Assembly: GCF_963855985.1 (NCBI RefSeq)
Contig: NC_087107.1
Span: 3,534,001 to 3,598,000 of the forward strand
From: Ostrinia nubilalis
Taxonomy: Eukaryota > Arthropoda > Insecta > Lepidoptera > Crambidae
Length of the DNA: 64,000 nucleotides
Direction of reading: 5' to 3'
The notes beneath the pieces were generated by a model that saw only the letters and a list, made by a program, of their open reading frames with translations, did not search any database and was not told the origin of the DNA. Of the stretch, positions 31,112 to 43,455 are shown piece by piece. The position numbers were made by a program, and so were the translations under genes. Position 1 is the first letter of the stretch. Every line of letters begins with the position of its first letter.

Positions 31112-31378
31112 ATGTGGTATGAGGCGGTAATGTTTTTGCTAGAATTTTTGGCTGCTTTGTGCGCGGTCGCTGTTTGTGGACCTTGCTTCTTGGCTTGTGC
31201 TAGAAGACTGTTGCTGGGCGATGAATTGCTGCAAAGAGGAGGGCATGGTGTTCACGAAGCTGAAGTGTTGGGCTGTGACGAACCTGCCTGTCCATATTAC
31301 AAGAAGAACGTCCGATACCTCATGGTTCCCGCGACAAGAAGGCGCAGTTATACATCACCAACAAGGCAGCCGTCGTAG
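31112..31378 (+). CDS. Small single-exon gene, putative membrane-anchored protein, 88 aa
   Basis: The ATG at 31112 sits in an ACAATG context. The frame reads MWYEAVMFLLEFLAALCAVA, VCGPCFLACARRLLLGDELL, a His/Glu/Cys stretch with CDEPACPYYKK, and a basic tail NVRYLMVPATRRRSYTSPTR to TAG at 31378. A 20-25-residue hydrophobic N-terminus would act as a membrane anchor or signal. AATAAA follows at about 31406. The MWYE start and LLLG recall the small complex I subunit MWFE (NDUFA1), but the remainder does not match what I know of that family, so I do not assign it. An overlapping frame is also open over much of the gene. Confidence 0.5.
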   Translation: MWYEAVMFLLEFLAALCAVAVCGPCFLACARRLLLGDELLQRGGHGVHEAEVLGCDEPACPYYKKNVRYLMVPATRRRSYTSPTRQPS

Positions 31379-31667
31379 TATTTGGTAATTTTATTTTTGA
31401 TAGCACTAATAAAGGTTTTTGATGATCGATTATCTTATATAAACATGTTCTTTTTTCATCTTTATGTCTAGAAAAATAGGTCGTTGAAATCCCCTATTCC
31501 ACCTATTTATCCCACCTGGCCATCCCACCTGGGTGAGCTGGGTGGGAAGAGTGGATTTTTATTTCCACTTCAATTCGTTTAGATAGCACACTACCTTTCC
31601 TCACCTACCAACAGCAAGCTTCTGTCGTAAATAAAACCCAATTGTACGTGTTATTGTTTTGCAGTTT

Positions 31668-31673
31668 TTATTG
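31668..31673 (-). terminator. Polyadenylation signal of the secreted-protein gene
   Basis: AATAAA on the minus strand lies about 27 nt downstream of the stop at 31700. Confidence 0.55.
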
Positions 31674-31699
31674 TCATGTTACAGTACAACACTACACGA

Positions 31700-32438
31700 T
31701 TACTCCACGGGCGGGTAATCTATATCCTCATTATCTACGCGAATCTTGGGGTCCTTCTTGTGTTTAGGCAGCGACAGGTTGGCGGTATGCGAACGTGCGC
31801 GAGCGCAGACCATTCGGGACGAGTGGGCCGAGGTGGATGACACATCGTGGTAGAAGGAGTCGCAGTAGCCGGCCAGGGCTTGCGTCTTTACCTGGAGATG
31901 AATAGGAAAGTAAAGCAAACATAATAATGCTCAGAGAGTTGTTAGTGCCCAACTGCCCACATTAGGAAGCAGGCTAATATCATTTTTGTGATGGAAGTGT
32001 CTCCTTTGAACAGTCCTGTAAACACAATCCAATGATGCCAGTATTTCTCCAAAGAATCCAAATTATAGACATCATCTCCTGCTGATTGGAATCTGGGAAT
32101 CTTGGAAATCGCACTACTGGATTGTAATTTTAGGTCTTAAGTGGCGACGGGCTATTTGCATCTAGTAACTTCCAAGAAGTACCTATTGTGAGCACCAACA
32201 CGGCTGAGAAGTGAACTTTAAATCCTGGCGATCAACAAGTCCAAGATCCAAACGAGTTATTGCAGCAGTGGGCAAGTGGAAATGAGAGATGAGTGGGATA
32301 GTCCCGTGCCTTTTAAAATATTTTTCACCTTTATTTAAACAGAACTGGACTAACCGGACATACTCCTGCGAAGACATTCTGCCTGACCAAAAACAGAAGT
32401 ACAGTCAGCACCGCAACGACCGCTTGCAGCAGCTTCAT
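31700..32438 (-). CDS. Two-exon gene for a small secreted protein, 88 aa
   Basis: Exon 1 (32364-32438) encodes MKLLQAVVAVLTVLLFLVRQ and NVFAG, a clear signal peptide, ending at donor GTATGT in phase 0. Exon 2 (31700-31891) follows acceptor TCTCCAG and encodes VKTQALAGYCDSFYHDVSST, SAHSSRMVCARARSHTANLS, LPKHKKDPKIRVDNEDIDYP and PVE, then TAA. Phases match exactly. The mature protein would be about 65 residues with two cysteines, a basic centre and an acidic C-terminus. I recognise no family. It is convergent with the gene at 31112-31378, with about 290 bp between their 3' ends. Confidence 0.7.
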
Positions 32439-33938
32439 GATTACCCGCGCCGCTCCGAGTTTGTGCGATTTTTTTGCTTTTACATGCTTTTCCTATTTTT
32501 ACGGAGAGAAAAATTGTAACCTGATTTCGTTGTAGTTTGGTGACATTTCACATGACACTGAAGTTTGGGCAGTCAAAATCAGGAAAGGAAAAAGAGTGAA
32601 AGGTTGGACATAGACGGCTTTAAAAAGGTTTTATTTTTCTTCTTACAAAAATGTAGAGTTGAGTACCTAGGTCTTGCCCAGACCACCCCAGACAATGTAT
32701 ATTTAACTCCGTACTTAAAGCGAAATTTTTGAGCATACGAAGAAGCATGTTAACTAGAATTGCAAACACAAAACTTTCGGGTGTTAGGTACTTAATTCGA
32801 ACCCGTGACCTTTAGCTTACTACAGGATGACTCTGACTACTGAAAATGTATTATACACTAGTTTGGTAACTAGTTAGCTTTAGTTATTTTGAGCAGAGCA
32901 ATCATGACTTCCAAAATGTACCTAACCAATGCTATAGAGATGGCACCAACAAACCCTCATGGAAAGTGATACCACTAAGTACTTACTTACACGTGTCTGC
33001 TGAATCCAATTTAATTTCACCTATCTGCGCTAGATCTTCCACAAACAATTCATTCAATTAATTTCTACGTTACCTTAGTACAGTTGTCGGTCAACGCCTA
33101 CACAAAATATGCCGCAATGCCACAGTACAGCTCAACTTAGTAAATCTGTTTAACCCATACACACACAGTTCATAAAAAATCGGCTAAAGTTCTTGACTTT
33201 AGCGACTAGTTATTAAGTAAACGGTAAGTCCCAGTTGGTGCTGAGTTCTATTAATTTCAGATCGGGCCAATTTCAAAAACGTTTCATTGCTAGAAGAGAC
33301 TCCAACAGACAACTGATAAATGAATAATGTAAAGAAAGATACTATGCCGAACGTAATAGTAAGCTAGCTCTGATACTCTCGTCATCACTGCTGAACATAG
33401 ACCTCCCCCAATGATTTACATAATGATCAGTTGGTAGGCTCGAAGGCAGTGCCTTCCTGCTACCTTAGAGATCGTCAGTAGGTACTTGATACCTCTAGTT
33501 CCCAAAAATCCAACTGAACCTACCACTTCCATTGTTAGTATGGACGGTGTATGACTGTGTAAGTAATTGAATAGACTCGGTGCCTCGTTTATTATTTTCA
33601 TGACATTGTCCTATGATCGTGAACTTGAACTTTTGTTCAAGTAGACACCATAGGTTACCTGAGGACAACACAAGCCTCTTCCTATAATTTAGGTAGGCAC
33701 CTATTGCTTTTTTCAAAACCTACGATTAACATCCTGATTAGTATGCCAAACAGTGTATTCCACAATTTATTTATAACGTCTAGTCGACATGTCCAAAACG
33801 TTTACAATTTATTAGGTGTCATTAGAAATATATTTGTTGAATAAAAATGTGATGACGCTTTCAGATTTTTAATTGGGGAAATGAATAGAGTTAAACCTAA
33901 CAGACCAGAGAGGACCGCATAAGTATAGTTCCAAAATA

Positions 33939-34081
33939 CTGAACTGTCCTATCGATGACATTGACAGTGGGGCGCCACCGTCAATACCGAATCGCTGGTT
34001 CCGATTTTTGCCATGTTGGAAACCATATAGTTGAACGATGGTAGCGCCCCCCTGTCATTGAGTTTGGTGGGACAGTTCAGC
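33939..34081. mobile_element. Palindromic MITE, family IV
   Basis: CTGAACTGTCC at the left faces GGGACAGTTCAG at the right, with inner pairs around GACAGTGGGGCGCCACC and its complement 'ggtagcgcccccctgtc'. About 143 bp. Confidence 0.65.
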
Positions 34082-34834
34082 GTGGGTCATCTATAAGTCC
34101 TACTGATGACTAGAAAAAAATAAACTGGCAGGTAGTCGGCCAGATACTTTTTTCTTCTTTTAAAAAAGTATTATATTGGCCAGTGAACTCACCGGACCTC
34201 CACTCCAGCCGCAACGTCTTTCGTAGAGTACCGGCACTCCTAAGTCCTCTGTTCTGGGCCTTGCTGAATGCAGTAGTAAACTCCATCGTGTGATGCGGAT
34301 CATAGAATAAGAAAATTGTAAGGAAACCTGTGCTATTAGGAAAGTGGACACAACTTCGACCATAATATTATGGAGGAGCTGGATCTGGGCGAGAGTGGCA
34401 AAATCTTAATAAATAAGGACCTAAGCCGGCTCTTCACAAGCATGAAAACGATGCCCTTTCTAAAGCACAGACAGCGAAATACTAAAAGAATGAAATATAT
34501 TATTTAATCTACAGCCTTGCCTAGTTTGCTTTGAACCTAGAGCCATAGTCAGTGCGAACCTTGTATGGTCTCAGATTCGTATCATGACATTGCAGACGTG
34601 GGTCAATGAACACTTAAAACCGTTTAGGCAGGTGATAGACCATTAAGTTTAAAAGTTTTAGTCGATAGACGCACTCGGTGGACTGCCGATTTGGTGTATT
34701 GGGAGGGAACTGGAAGCGCAGGACCGGGTCGTTGTGGAAATTCTTGGGGAAGGCCTTTGTCAGTGGACGTCCACTAGATGAAACAAATGAACTCAATAAA
34801 GTATCTATGCTATCGTTATAAATTAGGACAAACT

Positions 34835-34930
34835 TACACCTTCACTGGTTTGATTTTTATTGGCGGTCAAGCTGTAGATCTTGGTTGCACAGGAGTTGCA
34901 GCGGTGGAAACTAGAGGAGGGAATACTTAG
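34835..34930 (+). repeat. Dispersed repeat A, copy 3
   Basis: It matches 5790-5905 (GGCGGTCAAGCTGTAGATCT and 'aggagttgcagcggtgg'). Confidence 0.55.
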
Positions 34931-36100
34931 TTCCGTCTATCGTTATGAATTAAGATATCCGCAAATGAAGGGAGAGTAGGTGGGCAATCAAATTATTCAT
35001 AAAATGACTGAAACAGATGTGTAGGTACTTACCTACGTAATGGCAGGGGTTCTAGACAACGCGGCAACGTAACATTTGATTTCGATTACATTGTCACATT
35101 TTATTACATCTATTAGGTATTTTGAGGACGAAGCTAATGTACGATGTACGTCCTTGTAGTTATCTCCTAGCTTTTAGGCCCTCAATATTATAGTAATTAT
35201 TATTTACGGGATTGCTACCATGTACCTTAATTTTATTTTGGGGAGTAGGTATCTCAAATGCTCTACACTAAGTTACCTACCTAAAAACGTGATTCATACC
35301 AATGAATTCGATGTGTCTCCTAATTAAAAAAATAATCGTAACTTCATCACGTGGCTTGTTCACGAGCATTTAAAATAATGTAACGAACAAAGTGTAATTT
35401 AAGTTTTTCTTCGAACTGCCCATTTGACGCTGAACAAAATAAAATAGAGAACATCGTTCGTTCCAAAAAACATAATAGCGGTGAATTGTAGAGTAGGTAT
35501 TCTCGTAACTAGCTCGTTAGTAACTCTTGTAACTAAGTACTCGTAAGTAAACTCGTAATTAAGTAATCTTTTATTGCAATCAGAGCCAATTTAATTTTTA
35601 GCTGTTCTTAGAAGATAACAATACTCTTTCAATGTTTTAACTTAGATATGTATACACCATAGAGTCGCTAAGGCACGGACAGGCCAAAATGGATCGCTCA
35701 TCGAGAAACAGCCAAGCAGCCCCTATAATCGATTTTCCCCCCAAGGTATTCCAAGCATTGGCAAATTCCGCACACTTCCAGCCACATGTACATTATTGAA
35801 AGAGGCGCCAATCATGATCGTGTGCAGTCATGGCGTATCCTCAGCCATAGTTTACGACTTTAAGTGCTCATATACATTCAGATCGCGAATTTCGCGATAC
35901 AAACCACGTCCGCCGCGGGCAGATTAAGAATTAGCTGGAGTAATAAAAAAAGAAGTCGGAGATAAGGAATGCAGCTTAAGATTTTTAGTGAAGTGTTAAA
36001 GACTACAAAATAAGTTACGAGTAGGAAGCTACCTAGAATTATGTGTGCATGTACCTGCTGATGGACCGACGGACCGTACGGTACTACGGTACGACCGTAC

Positions 36101-36250
36101 CTAACAAGGTGGACCGACGACATCGTAAGGGTGGCAGGGAAGCGCTGGACGCAGGCCGCTACCAATCGATCAACGTGGAAGGCATTGGGGGAGGCCTATG
36201 TTCAGCAGTGGACGTCCTGTGGCTGATATGATGATGATGATGATGATGAT
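36101..36250 (+). mobile_element. RTE-type LINE 3' end with (ATG)n tail
   Basis: It encodes KVDRRHRK in one frame and the usual TDDIVRVAGKRWTQAATNRS in the LINE frame, ending with a run of at least seven ATG/GATGAT repeats. Nearly identical to 2890-3035. Confidence 0.75.
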
Positions 36251-36902
36251 GTACCTGCTGATGCAGACGATGATGTTACATGAACTTCAACACCGGTCTA
36301 CACTAGAAATGTACTAACACAACAACGTGCAACCTCCAGATTTTCTCAAAGAAAATGTTTTCCATCTTTCGGACTTAGCTAGCCATACCTAGAGTATGAG
36401 TAAAAATGAAATTATTAACGACATCTGAATTATTACACTGGTCAACAGTGGTTTTGGTGCCAAGGAACTGTATACATTTTTTGATTAAGGACCTTATACT
36501 GGTTGCTTTAGTAGCAAATTTGTTGATTTCCTACGTGTGGTTTTCTAGATTTTGACGTGTATAGAAAAATACAAAATTTCACCAAAATCAGCGTTTATAA
36601 TATTTTGAAGTGCTTAAAAACTTTATTTTCCACGACTTTTGTGAATGAGGTGTAATGGAACTATCACGTTACATCCTCCAGCAGTAATCAGCCATCATAT
36701 AGCTATCCCATCTGCCTTGGTACCTCTCTTCCAATGGTTTTTAGGTCTAGATAGCATCGCTCTCCCTGTTCTTAGCTATAGCATGCTATAGTGACCCAAG
36801 ATTCTCTGGGAATTGGTCAAGATGACTGTGGAGGTAGTGCCCTTTGATGAAAATTATTACATCCTTAGTTTTTAGGGCATGTCTCACAATTTCATAGTAG
36901 TT

Positions 36903-37708
36903 ACTATAGTCTATCCAATATAGCTTGATTAGAATGACGGCTGTCAAACGAATGTGACTAGTGCTGGGTATGTTTCGTACGGTTCACATAGATGTATCGA
37001 TAAGTTTTCGAAAAAAATATATAAAAAAATGCACCCAATTTTTCTTCATATCTTTATTCATAAAAATGACAATTATGATTTAAATTTAAAGACAGTAAAA
37101 TTTAAAATTCATGTCAAGGGTGTACAACCTAAGTCGTAGTCATTATCATCAGTGTTCTTCAGTGGTTTTTTCCTCTCGCTAGAGGGCGATGGGCATCTCT
37201 TCTAGAGCAACGGTGCTATGAATACCCAAAAAATTACCGCTGATTGATTTCCGATGTTTGATTATTTAAGAATGAAATGTTTTTTGGTTTTTAATAGTGA
37301 ACATTTAGAAAAACGTATAACTTGACTTAAATATGTTAAAAAATTAGTTAGAAAAAAAATTTGTTAAATATGTTAAAAAATTAGTTTTAATTTAATATGA
37401 CATTTGTCGATATGTCCCAACACTAACATTTTTGTAACTCGAGATAACCTTGTAGAGACGTCGTTAATACTCTAGCTTGATTTTTATAATTTCGAATTAC
37501 TACTTATTGGTGTAATTTAACGCTGTATTTACACGAAATTAACATTTTTATTGGAAGCACTGTCGTCGAAAATATTGTTTGTAGGTCAGACGTGAATTAT
37601 TTCTTGTCCGCCAATATTTAGCTCTCATTGATCGCTACTACAAAGTTATGTCGTTACTTTTGATGGCAGCTGTCATTCTAATCAAGCTATATTGGATAGA
37701 CTATAGTC
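36903..37708. mobile_element. TIR element, about 806 bp
   Basis: The left end ACTATAGTCTATCCAATATA with 'gcttgattagaatgacggctgtc' is matched by its reverse complement at the right end. The interior is AT-rich with no transposase. Confidence 0.75.
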
Positions 37709-38080
37709 CTGTGATTTCCGAAAAATTTTTTAGTAACTTCAACGAAATAAGTCCACGTAAATCGTTCCAAACGTCCATCAAACTTAAAAAATCAGTATCT
37801 TTTATTAATATTCTTATTTGTGGGCCATCAAAAATTTACTGCTTTAACCTTTTTTTATGCTCAAACCAGGATTTTTTTTGTTTTTTCCTCACTTTTTCCA
37901 CTCTGAACTTCATGTTATGGCTTCTTTGACCATTGAAACATTGCCTCAGTGTTCACAGCAGATTATACAAACAATTTCGGGTATCCACGGCTTGAATACA
38001 ACCACAATTTCCGACTTAAAGTAAGAAAAATAAGCACTTTTTATTAAAATTTTGTCTAAATTTTTGAAATTCTTAACTGT

Positions 38081-39573
38081 GTAGGGGAGACCTAGGAGAG
38101 TTGTGACAGAGGTGAGTTGTGACAAGGACGATTTCTCCTTACTTAATATAGTTAGGAAGCTGGAAAAAACGCTTGTTTGTCGCTTTTAAGACGCTCTTCT
38201 TAACTAAGTACCTGCGGGCGGCGCTAGAGGCACGGTTACGTAAATATGACGTCTGTGTACAAAAAAATGCGAAAAGTAAGTTTTTCCTCAAAATTTTATT
38301 TCAATTTATATCATGTATTAGTATATGTGCACTGTTGTGTTATTTTTTCTCAAGTTGCATGGTTATTCAGGTCTCAAAATGTAGCACTGATATTTTGTGT
38401 GCGCATCGTGTTTAGACCGTGTGGTGACGGCAGAGTAGAATACATTTGTCACCAACCCCTACTCTTCCCGCGGGTGTCGTAAGAGGCGACTTAAGGACTA
38501 CACATCAAACAGAGAATGGGCAGCAGCGCTCTCTGAAAAACATCAATCTTTTAAACTGCGATCTCCAACCCGCCTGCCAAGCGTGGAGATTATGGCAAAA
38601 CAAACCCTCCACTATAGTGGAGGAGGCTCATAGTCCAGCAGTGGACTGTAAAGGGCTGTTGATGATGATCGTGTTTAGAAAATAAAAATTATTATTCGGA
38701 CCAAGTCGTCATTTTAAACACCTAGGAGAGTTGTGACAGGCTGTCACAACTCTCCTAGCTTACTTGATTTTTCTGATGGGCTATTTCCACGATGTTTTCA
38801 GATGTTTTTTGTGTGTTAGTAGGTTCATAATTTGTATAATTGCCTGCTGCTACTTTTTTGATTCTGAATGCCTAATAACTATACATGAATGCCATATAGA
38901 GGAATTGCTTGCTGGGATCGAAGTATAGGACCTGGCTTATGAAGTGATTAGGTTAAAAAGGGTTAAAGTTTAAGATATGCTGCGACATCTTACAATCTAA
39001 ACTTGTTAAGATATATTAAGAAGAAAGAGGCTTATCAAGTAAACCCAGAAGGCGAAACTCCGTCTATGGATTATACCACCGCGACTATTTTATTTTTACA
39101 GAAGAGGAAGAAAATATATTAAGTGACTATATTAGCTAAAAAATATAATAAAAAAATCCAGTGTCGTGGGAGAAAAATGAAAGCTGGAGAAATGTGGCTC
39201 AATCTGTGTAACGACGTCCTATTTGTTTTAATTGTTACAAAGGATGATTGAAGTACTTTTTTGCTAAAAATCATATTTGATTGAGTATTATGGTATTTTT
39301 ATATCTAGTAGACGAAATACAATGCTGTCACAACTCACCTCGGTACCTGTCACAACGTACCTCGGTGCTAGGAGAGTTGTGACAGAGGGAGTGGTCTAAG
39401 ATTTTGGTGATTTTCTTAGAAACCCTAATACTTTAGTTAACTTTGGTGATTTTTTTGAAAACAGAAGGAACGGCGCTACATTAATTTGTATGATTCATAG
39501 CTGTGGAATGTTTTTTGAGCGAGATATGGCCTCTAAAGTAAAAATTGTCACAACTCTCCTAGGTCTCCCCTAC
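38081..39573. mobile_element. TIR element, about 1.49 kb, host of a nested SINE-like unit
   Basis: GTAGGGGAGACCTAGGAGAG plus 'ttgtgacag' at the left is mirrored by CTCTCCTAGGTCTCCCCTAC at the right. Internal copies of CTAGGAGAGTTGTGACAG occur at about 38722, 38745 (inverted) and 39368. No transposase is visible. Confidence 0.78.
38417..38667 (+). mobile_element. SINE-like unit (251 bp) with 12-bp target duplication, copy 1
   Basis: ATCGTGTTTAGA flanks both ends (38405-38416 and 38668-38679). The unit includes 'ccaacccctactcttcccgc' and 'gggtgtcgtaagaggcgac', and ends 'gggctgttgatgatg'. The unit at 48640-48887 starts at the same point. Confidence 0.75.
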
Positions 39574-40004
39574 ACATCACAAATGTAATAAATTACATTT
39601 GGAGCGTTGAGGCAACTTCTTGGCAATGCAGACATGATATTAAAATAAATTTCCTTATAAAAATATACCGATAACATTACAAACTGTGCAACCAAAGTAC
39701 CGATTAAAGCTAAAATTTAAAACTGAGGGTAGATCAAAAACTACACGTAGGAAAAAAAAAAGAAAAATATTTTTATTATTACTAATACACACCTAATAAT
39801 AAACTATCAACAGAATCTCGGCACCATTTTAATTTTGATTTTTTGTTGACCAGTGTTATCGAATCAGAAGTACTAATCTGTGGTGGGACAGCCAAAGTAA
39901 CCGACTAGCATAGGTATTATTCAGCAGTTGTTGGTTGAAATGAACGAAGGAACCAACACTACATCTAAATTCTTACCATGTAGGTACGTTTTCTTTTTTC
40001 GTCT

Positions 40005-40147
40005 TAGGGCTGATTTTTCAATCGTCAGATAACTTTTATCTGAAGAATAAACTTGTCATTTTGACATATTTCCCATACTGAAACTGTCAATGTGCCAAAC
40101 TTATTCTTCAGTTAAAAGTTATCCGACGATTGAAAAATCAGCCCTTA
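40005..40147. mobile_element. Palindromic MITE, family V
   Basis: TAGGGCTGATTTTTCAATCG at the left and its complement CGATTGAAAAATCAGCCCTTA at the right flank an inner pair around AACTTTTATCTGAAGAATAA. Confidence 0.75.
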
Positions 40148-40293
40148 CACAAAAGTTTCCATTTCAGCCAATTCGTCCATAATTTCAGCCTACTTCTGGA
40201 CCTAAGCCAAGAAACGCCACTAGCACAATCTCGTGCTTTTTCTTCAAACCGCTGCCAAGTCCCAGCTATCTTCACCAGATTGTCTATTAGGTT

Positions 40294-41566
40294 AGGGGGC
40301 GTCCATAAATTACGTGAGACTTTTAGGGGGGGGAGGGGGTCAACGAAAACCTCACTAAATCTCACGTGGGGGAGAGGGGGGGTCTCGGAAAATATCACGT
40401 AATTTTTCCCGCAAGAAATAGAGTAAAATTTCCAGAAAACTGGGTTATTAAAGTAAAAAAATGATTTTTTTTATGATGATAATGACAATTTATCCTAAAC
40501 CGTCTAATCAAATTAAACTAAAAATGCCTCCATCTGATTTGTGAACACTAAAGATGCAGAATAAATGTCGAAATTAAGAAAATTCGAAATTAAAAAAAAA
40601 ACGTCATCGGCATCGCTATTGCGTAAAAAATTGGCCAAGTGCGTGTCGTGCCACGCGCAGTGTAGGGTTCCGTAGTTGTCTGTCGTTATCACAATATATT
40701 TCAGAAGCAAGCAATTACTTCATCTAAAGTCACTTTTCATATTTTCTTCTAAGGATTTTTTACTGGTTAAGAAATTGTATAACACATGAGTCAAATGACT
40801 ATTACTCTTAAACTAAGTAATGTATCTTAACCGTTATGGTTTTCCTTGAAAAAATTCATCCCCACTTTACATGCAGGGGAGCTACACTAGAATTTTTTTT
40901 TTCAAAATTTTATTTTGCCGTTTTGTCGGCGTGATTAATACATATACCTTCACAAAATTACAGATCCCCAGTGCCAATAGTTTCCAAGCGAAACCTCGGA
41001 CAGACAGACATATCGAAACTATAAGGGTTCCTTGTCAGGACTACGGAACCCTAAAAAATGACATTACATACGTATGAAAATATTATGTATTCGTAGTTAA
41101 AGTAACCAATAGTCAAATTTGACAGATGTCAAATGACAAGTGGTTAAATAACAGAAAAAAATGTGTTTATAACAATGTTTAACTTGACTTTTAGTAAATT
41201 TTTTAACTATTAGTTTACTTACATTTTATTAATATTTAACCATTAGTAGCAAAATTTAACAATTAGTTATTTTAACTATGAATCAAAAAACTGGTCCTAG
41301 GTTGAAGCAATTGCTTGTCTTACTAAACGACGGGAAGCTACGGAACCCTGCACTGCGCATGGCACGACACTGGGTTACTGATTTTTTCATATAAATCTAA
41401 TAGACTCGAAGCATAGACATTGCAAAATAGGCATTTTATTAAATATCACGTGAGATTAGGGGGGTGGGGGAGGGGGTCTGGCAAAATCTCACCAAATCTC
41501 ACCAAGGGGGGCGGGGGGGTTGAAAAATGGCCAAAATTGTCTCACGTAATTTATGGACGCCCCCTT
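40294..41566. mobile_element. TIR element 'gggggcgtccataaattacg', copy 1, with nested insertion
   Basis: The left AGGGGGCGTCCATAAATTAC and right GTAATTTATGGACGCCCCCT are inverted, followed inwards by G-rich subterminal runs. A second element (40631-41374) is inserted inside it. Confidence 0.75.
40631..41374. mobile_element. Nested TIR element 'ggccaagtgcgtgtcgtgcc'
   Basis: The left TTGGCCAAGTGCGTGTCGTG with 'gcgcagtgtagggttccgtag' is matched at the right by 'gctacggaaccctgcactgc' and 'gcatggcacgacactggg'. It sits wholly inside 40294-41566. Confidence 0.65.
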
Positions 41567-41791
41567 ATAGACTGACAATGAATTTATCGCTACCCTTAGG
41601 GACCATTCACACCAAGTTGTTTCCACGCACAACACGCAGCCCGTGACGCAGCCTTCACGCAGGTATTCGAATGCACTGCGCCGAAAATCTATAGAAAAAT
41701 TAGTCCGCCCGATATCTCCGCTCTATTCCGCTTTGGTGGAAACCAGACCTAATGCATTACCTACCTGAAAGAAGGTGGATAACTACGAGTA

Positions 41792-42294
41792 TAAGGGGGC
41801 GTCCATTAAAATTACGTGAGACTTTTAGGGGAGGGAGGGGGTCCAGAAAAACCTCACTTAATCTCACGTGGGGGAGAGGGGGGGGGGTGTCGAGAAATAT
41901 CACGTAATTTTTTTCCACAACAATCGGAGTAAATCCTCCGTCTGCATTTGTGAACACAGGCCGAGTTTTTAGATCCGCAGTTTGCTACCAATGCTCAAAT
42001 ATTAACAAAATGTAAACTAATAGTTAAAAATTGTACTAAAAGTAAAAAAAACTGGGCCTAAATTGTTTTGTTTTATCATTTCAGTTAATTTTTTTACGCA
42101 GGTCGGGGGTTTTTAGAAAATCTAATATTTTCGAAGCATGGATTATCTCATTTACATTGCAAATAGGCATTTTAGAAAATCTCACGTGAGATTGGGGGGT
42201 GAGGGAGGGGGTTTGGCAAAATCTCATGAAATCTCACCAAGGGGGTGTTAAAAAATAGCCAAAATTGTCTCACGTAATAAATGGACGCCCCCTA
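41792..42294. mobile_element. TIR element 'gggggcgtccat...', copy 2
   Basis: Same ends and G-rich subterminal blocks as 40294-41566 but only about 500 bp, without the nested insertion. Confidence 0.75.
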
Positions 42295-43249
42295 AGTGTA
42301 CAGCGCGTTTTGTTTGCCTGAAAAATGGTGATGTACATGAATGGACCTAATTATGACTGTAGATAAATACCTAAGTAGGCACAAAAATACAATACAAGGA
42401 AATAGGTACAAACACACGCTGAAATGTGACGTTCGTATTTTGATGCCTATGCCTACCTACCTACCTTTATGACCTGTCCATTATGACTTTACGTTACCTA
42501 TTTGATGATAAAGAAAATCAAGGGTCAAATGTATTATGCACGAATTTGACGTCAGTCATAAAAAAATGTAACTATGAGTCAAAATTCATACCTAACAGGG
42601 TTTTATGATATCCTAATAAAACCGCAACGATTTATTCATATTGTATGCGTTACATTAATTATTTCTTACATAGCACTCGCCAAATGAGTTAATTTAGTCA
42701 TTACTAAACTAATTTACTTAGTTTAACTACCTAGCTTCCTCCTGCGCCGTCACCTGAGTTATTAGTAGGTATTTTTTTATTAAAAAATTCTTCTCCTTTT
42801 TGGCGCCTAAGTATTTTTGTATTTGTACATCTTTACTTAATTGAACGTCAAAAAATACGATGATGGCTTTTACGAGTGCAATACCACAGAATAATAATAA
42901 GTACTCTCCCACTTATTTATCAGCGCTACGAGACCAACACGATGCCTAATGCCAAGTGAGTGAATGTAGAAACACTAGAAAATGTAAGTATTATCAATTA
43001 TTTTCTATCTTACTTTGTAGACTTCGTAAAACTTAGAGCCTACATAAAAGATTTACCACCTAACATCAAGAGAGTCGTGTGAAATGAATTTTCACACAAG
43101 TATGGCTCTCGAAGAAAACATAATCTGAGGAATCAACCAAAGAAGTGGCTTATTGTTGAAAAACAGATTTCCATGAAGCAGAATCATAAAAAAAAAAACT
43201 TTGTAGACTTTACAAAAGTAGTAACTAGTAGTACGTATTTATAACTGTA

Positions 43250-43455
43250 CTAGCTTTTGCCCGCGGCTTCACCCGCGAGAAAATTTTGTTTGTCACAGAT
43301 CGTCATAAATTATAACCTATATATTATTCTGGGTTATAAACAATAATACTGTAAAGTTTCATCAAAATCCGTTCAGTAGTTTTTGCGTGAAAGAGTAACA
43401 AACATGTTGACATCCAGACATCCATGCAAACTTTCGCATTTATAATATTAGTAGG
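43250..43455 (-). mobile_element. Helitron-like (Lep1-type) repeat
   Basis: ACTAGCTTTTGCCCGCGGCT through 'cgcatttataatattagtag'. It is an inverted near-match of 47009-47200, and together they define a unit of about 200 bp ending AAAAGCTAGT. Confidence 0.65.

Larger units (their letters stand above)
32439..35800. other. Gene-poor stretch
   Basis: No supported exon. It holds LINE tail remnants at 33385-33480 (minus) and 34680-34790 (plus), a palindromic MITE at 33939-34081 and repeat A copy 3 at 34835-34930. Confidence 0.5.
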
